Of a stretch of DNA of 5,690 nucleotides, positions 1 to 5,315 are shown in pieces. How positions within the stretch are numbered: the stretch's first letter is position 1; each line of letters starts with the position of its first letter. This DNA comes from an uncultured Carnobacterium sp. Its GTDB lineage: Bacteria; Bacillota; Bacilli; Lactobacillales; Aerococcaceae. The notes under the pieces are model-generated. The model made no database searches. It had not been told where the DNA came from and worked only from the letters and a program-made list of their open reading frames with translations. Location of the stretch: the NCBI GenBank assembly GCA_937976325.1, contig CALJSD010000224.1, positions 1 to 5,690 on the forward strand. Direction: 5' to 3'. A program made the translations under genes and the position numbers.

Positions 1-1218
1 CCTTGGAACTACACGAATACACTTCCTCAAACGTTCAAGGATTTAGGCTATCAAACAGAATGTATCGGGAAGATGCATGTGTATCCAAGTCGTAAGCGCA
101 TGGGATTTGACCATGTTCTCTTACACGATGGTTACTTGCATGTCGACCGTAAATACAACAAAGCCTACGGAGAAACGTTTGAACATTCCAGCGATTACTT
201 GGATTGGATTAAGCAAGAACTTGGAAGTGACGCAGACATTATTGATGATGGGGCAAACTGTAATTCATGGGATGTTCGTCCATTTGAACTTCCTGAGAAA
301 TACCACCCAACCAACTGGATTGTGAGCGAAAGTATTCGTTTCTTGAAGAGACGTGACCCGAGCGTACCGTTCTTCTTGAAGATGTCGTTTGAAAAACCGC
401 ATGCGCCACTCAATCCACCGAAGTATTTCTATGATTTATACATGGATAAATTAGGGGATGTATCGGACTTGCATATCGGGAACTGGGAAGAACTCGAAGA
501 GAAGATTCCAAGTCTTTATGCGAAACGCGGTAAGATTCCAGCGGACGCACAAAAGAGAATGTTGGCTGCGTACTACGGCTTAATCACTCATATCGATAAT
601 CAATTAAGTCGCTTCTTAACAGCCGTTGAGGAATTTGATTTGCTCGAAAATACGATTTTCTGGTTCGTGAGTGACCACGGGGATCAACTCGGAGAACATT
701 ATTTATTCCGCAAAGGCTATCCATACCAAGGAAGTATTAAGATTCCAGCGTTTATCTTCGACCCAGGGAACTTGATTGCGGGTACGAAGAAGAGCGTCAC
801 ACAACTCGTGAAGATTCAAGACGTTTTCCCTTCGCTTGTAGAGCTTGCCACAGGTGAAAAAGTTGAAACAGACGGTAAGAGCGTTCGCCAATTATTATTC
901 GGCGAATTTGCAGGTTGGCGTAATGAATTTCACGGGGAACATAGCCTAGGTGAGGATTCGAGCCAATATATTTTAACAGATGAATGGAAATTTATTTGGT
1001 TCCCTGTCAAAGACGAGTATCAGCTCTTCCATATGACAGAGGATCCAGAAGAAAAATGCAATGTAATTGCGGAAACGAAGTACACTTCTCTTGTGAACGA
1101 GTTCAAAGCGAAACTTGCTCGCATTTTACAAGACAGAGAAGAGGGTTTTGTGAGAGACGGGCAACTTTGCCAAGTACCATTAGAACGCATCGTTGCCACT
1201 CTAAAGAGAGGTCGATAG
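1..1218 (+). CDS. Type I sulfatase (arylsulfatase family), C-terminal part, 5' end off the window
   Basis: This gene hydrolyses sulfate esters; the substrate cannot be read from the sequence, though sulfated glycans are the usual targets of such enzymes in host-associated bacteria. The frame is open from base 1, so the ATG at 73 is an internal Met and not the start. About 405 residues are visible, which suggests 70-100 are missing. Alkaline-phosphatase-superfamily landmarks seen in order are: a GY-T-IGK-H block with Lys at 70-72 and His at 76-78; a PFFLKMSF-KPH block with His at 400-402; and the metal-site motif SDHGDQLGEH at 670-699, followed by FRKGYPYQGSIKIP. The catalytic C/S-x-P-x-R motif should lie just upstream of base 1, so it cannot be checked whether it is the Cys or the Ser type. 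The FGE gene starts one base after the stop, which favours a Cys-type sulfatase. Whether it is secreted is unknown because the N-terminus is missing. Confidence 0.93.
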   Translation, partial: PWNYTNTLPQTFKDLGYQTECIGKMHVYPSRKRMGFDHVLLHDGYLHVDRKYNKAYGETFEHSSDYLDWIKQELGSDADIIDDGANCNSWDVRPFELPEKYHPTNWIVSESIRFLKRRDPSVPFFLKMSFEKPHAPLNPPKYFYDLYMDKLGDVSDLHIGNWEELEEKIPSLYAKRGKIPADAQKRMLAAYYGLITHIDNQLSRFLTAVEEFDLLENTIFWFVSDHGDQLGEHYLFRKGYPYQGSIKIPAFIFDPGNLIAGTKKSVTQLVKIQDVFPSLVELATGEKVETDGKSVRQLLFGEFAGWRNEFHGEHSLGEDSSQYILTDEWKFIWFPVKDEYQLFHMTEDPEEKCNVIAETKYTSLVNEFKAKLARILQDREEGFVRDGQLCQVPLERIVATLKRGR

Positions 1219-1219
1219 T

Positions 1220-2071
1220 ATGAATTTTGTGCCTTTAAAATCTGGCATCTTTCAAATGGGAGATTCTCTTGGCCAAGGCTTTATCGAAGACCATGAGGCA
1301 CCACCAGTGATGAAAAAGGTGCTTGCGTTTGAAATCGCGGATACGACCGTGACGAATCGTGAGTTTAAAGCATTTGTAGATGCGACAGGTTATACAACAA
1401 CAGCAGAAACCATAGGAGATTCTTATGTATTTCACCTATTGGTTGAGCCAGAAAAAAGAGCAGAGTATGCACATGTATCAGGGTCGCCATGGTGGCTTCT
1501 AGTGCCAGGTGCTTGCTGGAATCATCCAACAGGGCCCGAGTCTTCGATTGAAGAGGTGATGGACCATCCAGTCGTGCATGTTTCCTTACAAGATGCATTA
1601 GCTTACTGCGATTGGGCGAAGGTGAAATTGCCAACAGAAACGCAGTGGGAATATGCCGCGCGCGGCGGTACAACGACGCAATTTCCATGGGGCGATGAGC
1701 TCGAACAAGATGGTGAGTTTCATGCGAATACTTGGCAGGGAGATTTTCCAAATACGAATACGAAAGCAGACGGCTATTTAGGAACGGCGCCCGTGAAGAG
1801 TTTTGAACCAAACGGATATGGACTCTATCAAATGATTGGAAATGTCTGGGAATGGTGCTGTAACCATCGCGGAATTCCGTTTGAAGAAATCGAAGAAGAC
1901 GCCTCTCGTCCGATTAATTTCGAATACGAATATGCGATTCGTGGTGGCTCCTTCTTATGCCATTGTTCTTACTGCAACAGGTATCGTGTAGCCGCCCGTA
2001 ATGGAGCATTGTGGGACTCAACATCTAGCCATTTAGGATTTAGATGTGTCCGGAATCTTGGAGGCCGCTAA
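1220..2071 (+). CDS. Formylglycine-generating enzyme (sulfatase-modifying factor, SUMF1/FGE family)
   Basis: FGE oxidises a cysteine in the C-x-P-x-R motif of nascent sulfatases to formylglycine, the residue these hydrolases need for catalysis; characterised FGEs use molecular oxygen and copper. The 283-residue protein spans the whole SUMF1 fold: an N-terminal F-MG-S with E-P motif, TVTNREF-AF at about 43-52, HPVVHVSL-DA-AYC-W at 116-132, LPTETQWEYAARGG at 137-150, GLYQMIGNVWEW at 201-212, and the C-terminal RGGSFLCHCSYCNRYR through LGFRC at 276. Cys247 and Cys252 match the two active-site cysteines of human FGE (Cys336/Cys341), which many FGE-like paralogues lack, so this looks like a genuine maturase. 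Cys249 is an extra cysteine between them. No signal peptide or membrane segment is visible, so it should be cytosolic. An AAAGAGAGG ribosome site (1203-1211) inside the sulfatase 3' end precedes the ATG. The one-base gap to the sulfatase and one-base overlap with the next gene indicate a single transcript. Confidence 0.93.
   Translation: MNFVPLKSGIFQMGDSLGQGFIEDHEAPPVMKKVLAFEIADTTVTNREFKAFVDATGYTTTAETIGDSYVFHLLVEPEKRAEYAHVSGSPWWLLVPGACWNHPTGPESSIEEVMDHPVVHVSLQDALAYCDWAKVKLPTETQWEYAARGGTTTQFPWGDELEQDGEFHANTWQGDFPNTNTKADGYLGTAPVKSFEPNGYGLYQMIGNVWEWCCNHRGIPFEEIEEDASRPINFEYEYAIRGGSFLCHCSYCNRYRVAARNGALWDSTSSHLGFRCVRNLGGR
2058..2064 (+). promoter_or_regulatory. Ribosome binding site deciding the exporter start
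   Basis: TTGGAGG lies six bases before the ATG at 2071, inside the last codons of the FGE gene. It supports 2071 and not the in-frame ATG at 2044, which has no comparable site, would add nine hydrophilic residues before the first membrane segment, and would lengthen the overlap with the FGE gene. The TAATG stop/start overlap suggests translational coupling. Confidence 0.8.
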
Positions 2072-2856
2072 TGCACATTATTATTTATAGTATCATCGTG
2101 CTTTGTGCGACGATGATTGGAGCGATTACCGGTTTAGGTGGCGGCATTATCATTAAGCCAGCCTTCGATTTTGTCGGCATCGATACGACGAGCATGATTA
2201 GTGTGTATTCGACCGTTGCCGTGTTTACGATGTGTCTCGTGTCGATATATAAAAGAAGCAAGTTAGGGTTTCATGTCAAAAAACAAATCGCGCTAGGATT
2301 GGCATTCGGGTCGATTATCGGTGGAAAAATCGGAGACGTGATTTTCCTTCATGCAGTAGACAGCTGGGGTAGCCAGGCAGTAAGTGCGACACAATCCGTG
2401 ATTCTATTTTTATTACTCGGCGGGATTATTTTATTCACGCTCAATAAGGAAAGCGTTCGAACGCTAGAAGTATCAAACCTTGTAGCGATTGTGACGATTG
2501 GATTAACAGTCGGTATGATTTCTGTCTATCTCGGCATTGGCGGAGGACCGCTGAATATTGCACTTTTGGTTTATTTCTTCTCGATGAAAGCCAAAGACGC
2601 AGCAGCGTATTCAATTTTAATGATTTTCTTTGCGCAGATTATTAAGATGGGCACTGTCATTCGTGACTTTGAAAAATACAACAATGTCAGTCTCGTGATT
2701 TTAGCAATTGCGATTTTTGCGGTACTGGGTGGTTGGATTGGAACAAAAATCCAATCGAAACTCACGCACGAAGCCGTTGAAAAACTCTATTTAGGACTGA
2801 TGGCCATTTTAGTATTGATGACCGCCTTCAATGTATTTAAATTTATCGGAGTATAA
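2071..2856 (+). CDS. TauE/SafE-family membrane protein, putative sulfite/sulfate (organic anion) exporter
   Basis: The 261-residue product is almost entirely hydrophobic, with about eight probable membrane segments (roughly 3-23, 41-60, 73-92, 107-124, 134-168, 175-195, 207-227, 238-258). It shows the two-fold repeat of the TauE/SafE (DUF81) family: a Gly-rich GLGGGIIIKP motif at 21-30 and the matching LGIGGGPLN at 154-162. Family members have been linked to export of sulfite, sulfoacetate and other sulfur-containing anions, but many are uncharacterised. Placed directly behind a sulfatase and its maturase, export of sulfate or sulfite derived from sulfatase action is the natural inference; the substrate and even the direction of transport are not shown by the sequence. 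The start at 2071 is chosen on its Shine-Dalgarno site. It is the last gene of the operon and is followed at once by a terminator. Confidence 0.87.
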   Translation: MHIIIYSIIVLCATMIGAITGLGGGIIIKPAFDFVGIDTTSMISVYSTVAVFTMCLVSIYKRSKLGFHVKKQIALGLAFGSIIGGKIGDVIFLHAVDSWGSQAVSATQSVILFLLLGGIILFTLNKESVRTLEVSNLVAIVTIGLTVGMISVYLGIGGGPLNIALLVYFFSMKAKDAAAYSILMIFFAQIIKMGTVIRDFEKYNNVSLVILAIAIFAVLGGWIGTKIQSKLTHEAVEKLYLGLMAILVLMTAFNVFKFIGV

Positions 2857-2858
2857 AC

Positions 2859-2893
2859 AAACACCCAAGCAGGGATGCTTGGGTGTTTCTGTT
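2859..2893 (+). terminator. Rho-independent terminator of the sulfatase operon
   Basis: A perfect 12-bp stem (2859-2870, AAACACCCAAGC, with 2877-2888, GCTTGGGTGTTT) closes a six-base AGGGAT loop and is followed by a T-rich tail ending at 2893. It starts two bases after the exporter stop codon. The left flank is A-rich, so it may also work on the - strand against transcripts arriving from rsmI. Confidence 0.9.
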
Positions 2894-2939
2894 TGTGTAG
2901 TATTTTGTAGAAGAGGAAAACATACTAGGTTTCCTGGTT

Positions 2940-3131
2940 TGTTGATTATAGAAAATCTTACGGATTCTATAATAGCGGTAATGGGGAATGATATCAAAAC
3001 GAATTAACGGGAGTTAGGAACGTATTCCTTACTCCCGTTTTTGAGGCTTTGAAGGTGAGAGACTTCGGCTCGAACCGGTATCCCGTTACCGCTATTATGA
3101 AGATATCCGTAAGGATTTGAAATAATCAACA
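2940..3131. repeat. Long imperfect inverted-repeat element in the convergent gap
   Basis: Two arms of about 50 bases face each other across roughly 94 bases. Matching blocks are 2940-2949 with 3122-3131 (10 bp, TGTTGATTAT), 2953-2957 with 3113-3117 (AAATC), 2958-2965 with 3105-3112 (TTACGGAT), 2966-2968 with 3101-3103, and 2969-2986 with 3081-3098 (13 perfect bp plus GGG, with two positions that pair only as G-U in a + strand RNA). The interior carries its own hairpin (3006-3039) and a weaker one (about 3043-3071). No coding sequence is evident. It sits between two convergent operons, a common landing place for miniature inverted-repeat elements, but the G-U pairs also allow a structured + strand RNA. 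The identity is unknown; it matched no RNA family I could recognise. Confidence 0.65.
3006..3042 (+). terminator. Terminator-like hairpin inside the inverted-repeat element
   Basis: A 15-position stem with one T-T mismatch (3006-3020 with 3025-3039) closes a CGTA loop and is followed by Ts to 3042. The left flank AAAACGAATTAA (2997-3007) gives a U-rich stretch on the - strand, so this could serve as a bidirectional terminator and is the best candidate for ending the rsmI transcript. It could equally be a domain of a structured RNA. Confidence 0.55.
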
Positions 3132-3151
3132 TAAAACTACGGATGTTTTTT
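3105..3151 (+). terminator. Weak candidate terminator overlapping the right arm
   Basis: ATCCGTA (3105-3111) can pair with TACGGAT (3138-3144), which is followed by G and six Ts (3146-3151). The loop is long (26 bases), so it is weak as an isolated terminator. The same left half also pairs with 2959-2965 in the long inverted repeat, so the two folds exclude each other. The T run overlaps the stop codon of rsmI on the other strand. Confidence 0.3.
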
Positions 3152-4040
3152 ATGCATGGATTTCCTTGTAGACTTCTTGCTTTTTAAGGCCAAGATGTTT
3201 TGCGACAGCTTTAATTGCATCTTTTTGCGTAAGGCTTTGATGATCCATAAACCATTCGACTTGTTCTGCAATCGAAAGTGTAGCGTCTGGTGTCTGTTCT
3301 TCTAACGCACCTGACAGAGCAGTTGTCACTTCGTCTGGATTTTTATGTCCGATCAAGATGCAACATTCGCCTTTTAATTCTTCTTCGCTTACAAGAGATG
3401 CGAGTTCTGCGGCTGTTCCGCGAATAAACTCTTCGTAAGTTTTCGTCAACTCACGGCATAAAACGACAGATTGTTGTTCGCCGTAGACGGTTTGAATCGC
3501 CGAGAAAGTATCTTTCAATCGGAATGGTGATTCGTATAGAATCACAGTCTCGCTATGCGTGCGTAATTGTTCGAGAGCTTCGATTTTTTCTTTTTTCTTT
3601 CGTGGTAAGAACCCATAGAAATAGAATGGTTGTGGAACGAGGCCGCTTGCAATAAGAGCCGTAATTCCCGCATTCGCTCCTGGAAGAGGAATCACTGGAA
3701 TATCAACTTCGACACAGGCTTGCACGAGCTCAAATCCGGGATCACTAATGGAAGGTGTACCAGCGTCACTCACTTGCGCGATGGTTTTTCCTTCTTGCAA
3801 CCACTCGATGACTTGTGGGATTCGCTCCTGTGTATTATGTTCATGGAAACTCTTTTGCGGAGTCTCGATTTCAAAATGATTGAGTAGCTTTTGCGTATGA
3901 CGCGTATCTTCGGCCAGGATTAAATCCACTTCGTGAAGAGTATTTACCGCGCGGAAGGTCATATCTTCTAAGTTGCCAATCGGAGTAGGGACTAGGAATA
4001 GTTTTCCTGTGCCTTCAGTCCGATAACTCTGTTGTCTCAT
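3150..4040 (-). CDS. rsmI: 16S rRNA (cytidine(1402)-2'-O)-methyltransferase RsmI
   Basis: RsmI transfers a methyl group from S-adenosylmethionine to the 2'-hydroxyl of C1402 in the decoding centre of 16S rRNA. The 296-residue product has the family's tetrapyrrole-methylase-type fold with LFLVPTPIGNLEDMT at 14-28, AEDTR at 43-47, HEHN at 66-69, VSDAGTPSISDPG at 90-102 and PLPGANAGITALIASGL from about 118. The C-terminus carries a helical lysine-rich segment (SLTQKDAIKAVAKHLGLKKQ) typical of Firmicutes members. The start is supported by AAGGAG (4050-4055), nine bases upstream and inside the preceding gene. The first 26 bases overlap the end of the GIY-YIG gene, so translation is probably coupled. 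It is the last gene of a three-gene RNA-modification operon and converges on the sulfatase operon. Confidence 0.96.
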   Translation of the reverse strand: MRQQSYRTEGTGKLFLVPTPIGNLEDMTFRAVNTLHEVDLILAEDTRHTQKLLNHFEIETPQKSFHEHNTQERIPQVIEWLQEGKTIAQVSDAGTPSISDPGFELVQACVEVDIPVIPLPGANAGITALIASGLVPQPFYFYGFLPRKKKEKIEALEQLRTHSETVILYESPFRLKDTFSAIQTVYGEQQSVVLCRELTKTYEEFIRGTAAELASLVSEEELKGECCILIGHKNPDEVTTALSGALEEQTPDATLSIAEQVEWFMDHQSLTQKDAIKAVAKHLGLKKQEVYKEIHA

Positions 4041-4338
4041 GAGGCTGTTCTCCTTCTAAATAAATAATGACAGGACGGTCGACACTCGCGCCAATCGTCT
4101 GTAGAAATGTTTCTTTTTTCGGGCGAGAGAATTTCTTGAACGCCGCTTCCGCCTTCATCGCTTCTTGCTTTGTGGCAAATTCCTTAGCGTAGAGCAGAGT
4201 GACGGGAGTTCTCACCCTTGTATATTTAGCACCTTTTCCGGCATTATGGGTCGCGATTCGTTTTTCCAAATCGACGGTATAGCCGGTATAAAAGGTCTGA
4301 TCCTTGCAGAGAAGGACGTACATAAAGAACTTGCTCAT
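4015..4338 (-). CDS. GIY-YIG nuclease-family protein (YazA/YhbQ, UPF0213 type)
   Basis: A 107-residue protein that is essentially one GIY-YIG domain. The signature appears as MYVLLC at 6-11 (in place of GIY) and YTGYT at 17-21 (in place of YIG), as is usual for the YazA/YhbQ group, followed by LEKRIATHN with Arg27 and His31, GKGAKYTR at 34-41, and Glu64 in EAMKAEAAFKKFSR, matching the usual catalytic Arg and Glu positions. Members are small stand-alone proteins; the biological role is poorly defined, with DNA-nuclease activity reported for some relatives. The ATG overlaps the trmN6 stop as ATGA (4335-4338), and a G-rich site (CTGGGGGGA, reading the - strand, about 4345-4353) stands in for a normal Shine-Dalgarno, so coupling to the upstream gene is likely. 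The same gene order in Bacillus (yabB-yazA-yabC) supports orthology to yazA. Confidence 0.9.
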   Translation of the reverse strand: MSKFFMYVLLCKDQTFYTGYTVDLEKRIATHNAGKGAKYTRVRTPVTLLYAKEFATKQEAMKAEAAFKKFSRPKKETFLQTIGASVDRPVIIYLEGEQPHETTELSD

Positions 4339-5099
4339 GATTCGTCCCCCCAGAGGATGCTTCTAATCTTCTGCGTATATTCTTGATGCTCGTCAAAAAC
4401 CGTAATCGGAGGCAATACCTTGAGGCCTCCTGGGAGTCCGTCCTTCATTAATTCGATGAGGACGATATTGCTTTCTTTGCCTTCTTTTGGATAGACGAAT
4501 TGCACGCGTTTCGCTTCGAGGCGGTGTTTTCTTGCCTCGGTTAAAATATCCGTGAGGCGGTCGGGTCTATGCACGAGATAGGCTTTTCCTTTCATCTTTA
4601 AAAGGCCAGAAATCGTCTCAAGTAAGTCTTCGAGTGGCAAATGCACTTCATGACGGGCAATCGTGTAAGCTTCCTTCAAATTGGTTTGGTTGGTTTCATT
4701 GACCTTGAAATAAGGCGGATTGCAGGTAATAAAGTCGACCGAATCTTTCGGGATGATGCCTTTTAACTGGCGGATATCTTGATTGATAAACGTGATGCGG
4801 TCTTCTAAGTTGTTGAGTTGGGTCGTACGCATCGCCATATCCCACAGCTGTTCTTGGATTTCAACTGCGGTGATGTGATTTTGCGTTTTATGGCTGAGTA
4901 AAAATGCCACCGCACCATTGCCAGAGCAAAGGTCCACGATTGTAGCTTTTCTACTTTTTGCGATATTGGCAAAGTCGGCTAAAAGGACGGCATCCAGCGA
5001 AAAGGAGAAGACCTCACGACTTTGAATGATATCGATATTTTCTTTTTCGAGTCGATCGAGTCGCTCATGCGATTTCAATGGGACTTCCTTTTTTGTCAT
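4335..5099 (-). CDS. trmN6: tRNA1(Val) (adenine(37)-N6)-methyltransferase-like protein (TrmN6/YabB)
   Basis: This SAM-dependent methyltransferase is predicted to methylate N6 of an adenine in RNA; the E. coli relative modifies A37 of tRNA1(Val), but the exact target of the Firmicutes YabB branch is inferred only from homology. The 254-residue protein starts with the family lead-in ERLDRLEKENIDIIQS, then FSFSLDAVLLADF (31-43), the SAM-binding loop VDLCSGNGAV (55-64), an acidic AVEIQ (78-82), and the N6-adenine catalytic motif NPPYF (127-131). The ATG at 5099 is preferred over an in-frame ATG at 5156: it is preceded ten bases upstream by AGGAG, whereas the 19-residue extension has no ribosome site and is unlike the family. 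It is the first gene of the operon; in Bacillus a yabA gene usually lies upstream, here replaced by a divergent gene. Confidence 0.92.
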   Translation of the reverse strand: MTKKEVPLKSHERLDRLEKENIDIIQSREVFSFSLDAVLLADFANIAKSRKATIVDLCSGNGAVAFLLSHKTQNHITAVEIQEQLWDMAMRTTQLNNLEDRITFINQDIRQLKGIIPKDSVDFITCNPPYFKVNETNQTNLKEAYTIARHEVHLPLEDLLETISGLLKMKGKAYLVHRPDRLTDILTEARKHRLEAKRVQFVYPKEGKESNIVLIELMKDGLPGGLKVLPPITVFDEHQEYTQKIRSILWGDES

Positions 5100-5109
5100 T
5101 ACTTTCCAA

Positions 5110-5114
5110 CTCCT
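5110..5114 (-). promoter_or_regulatory. Ribosome binding site deciding the trmN6 start
   Basis: Reading the - strand, AGGAG ends ten bases before the ATG at 5099. A nearby GGAAA (5103-5107) lies too close to the start to be the main site. No Shine-Dalgarno sequence precedes the longer alternative start at 5156. Confidence 0.7.
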
Positions 5115-5131
5115 ACAATTACTGTATCCAA

Positions 5132-5160
5132 AGTGTAACAACAAATGGATAACCACGCAA
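5132..5160 (-). promoter_or_regulatory. Candidate promoter of the trmN6-GIY-YIG-rsmI operon
   Basis: On the - strand, TTGCGT (5155-5160) and TACACT (5132-5137) are separated by 17 bases. Each matches the sigma-A consensus only partly (3 and 4 of 6). The position fits a short leader of about 25 bases carrying the AGGAG site, but the match is weak and other hexamers in this A+T-rich gap are possible. Confidence 0.35.
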
Positions 5161-5254
5161 GATATAGAACGAAAAAGGGGCGAAATTCAATAATACAACT
5201 TTAGGTTTAGAGAAGTTTGGGATAAAAATCAACCTTAGGACCTATGTTTTCGTT

Positions 5255-5283
5255 TTGGAAGTTCGGTACACTAAGAATGTAAT
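5255..5283 (+). promoter_or_regulatory. Sigma-A-type promoter of the LiaX-like gene
   Basis: TTGGAA (5255-5260) and TGTAAT (5278-5283) are separated by exactly 17 bases, matching the consensus at 4 and 5 of 6 positions. Transcription would start near 5290, about 25 bases before the ATG, leaving room for the GGGGGA ribosome site at 5303-5308. If the gene belongs to a LiaR-type stress regulon, an operator would be expected just upstream of the -35 (about 5200-5254); I could not identify one with certainty. Confidence 0.65.
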
Positions 5284-5315
5284 CAAGAACGAACCGATTT
5301 AAGGGGGAAACGAAA

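Noticed and set aside
73..75. ATG at 73 as the sulfatase start
   Set aside because: The frame is open to base 1 and the residues before it (GY-T-C-IGK) are conserved sulfatase sequence; this Met sits inside the GK-M-H motif.
1365..1811. 148-codon open frame on the - strand inside the FGE gene
   Set aside because: It lies antisense to a gene with clear conserved motifs, and its translation is low-complexity and resembles no family; a shadow frame.
2044..2046. Longer start for the TauE/SafE gene
   Set aside because: It has no good ribosome site, adds hydrophilic residues before the first membrane segment and overlaps the FGE gene by 28 bases; 2071 has TTGGAGG at ideal spacing.
3061..3092. tRNA T-loop or T-box-like sequence (GGCTCGAACC, GGTATCCCG)
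   Set aside because: No acceptor stem, D-arm or anticodon arm can be built around it, the T-box TGGTACCGCG core is absent, and no aminoacyl-tRNA or amino-acid gene follows.
2940..3131. Retron, 6S RNA or SRP RNA for the inverted-repeat element
   Set aside because: No reverse transcriptase is adjacent, the interior is branched and lacks the single central bubble of 6S RNA, and the conserved SRP RNA core sequence is missing.
5100..5156. 19-residue N-terminal extension of the trmN6-like gene
   Set aside because: No Shine-Dalgarno sequence upstream, residues unlike the family, and it would run across the likely promoter and ribosome site.
5200..5254. LiaR-type operator around CCTTAGGACCTA
   Set aside because: Only a short imperfect symmetry is visible and I cannot match it reliably to a known LiaR/CesR/VraR consensus.
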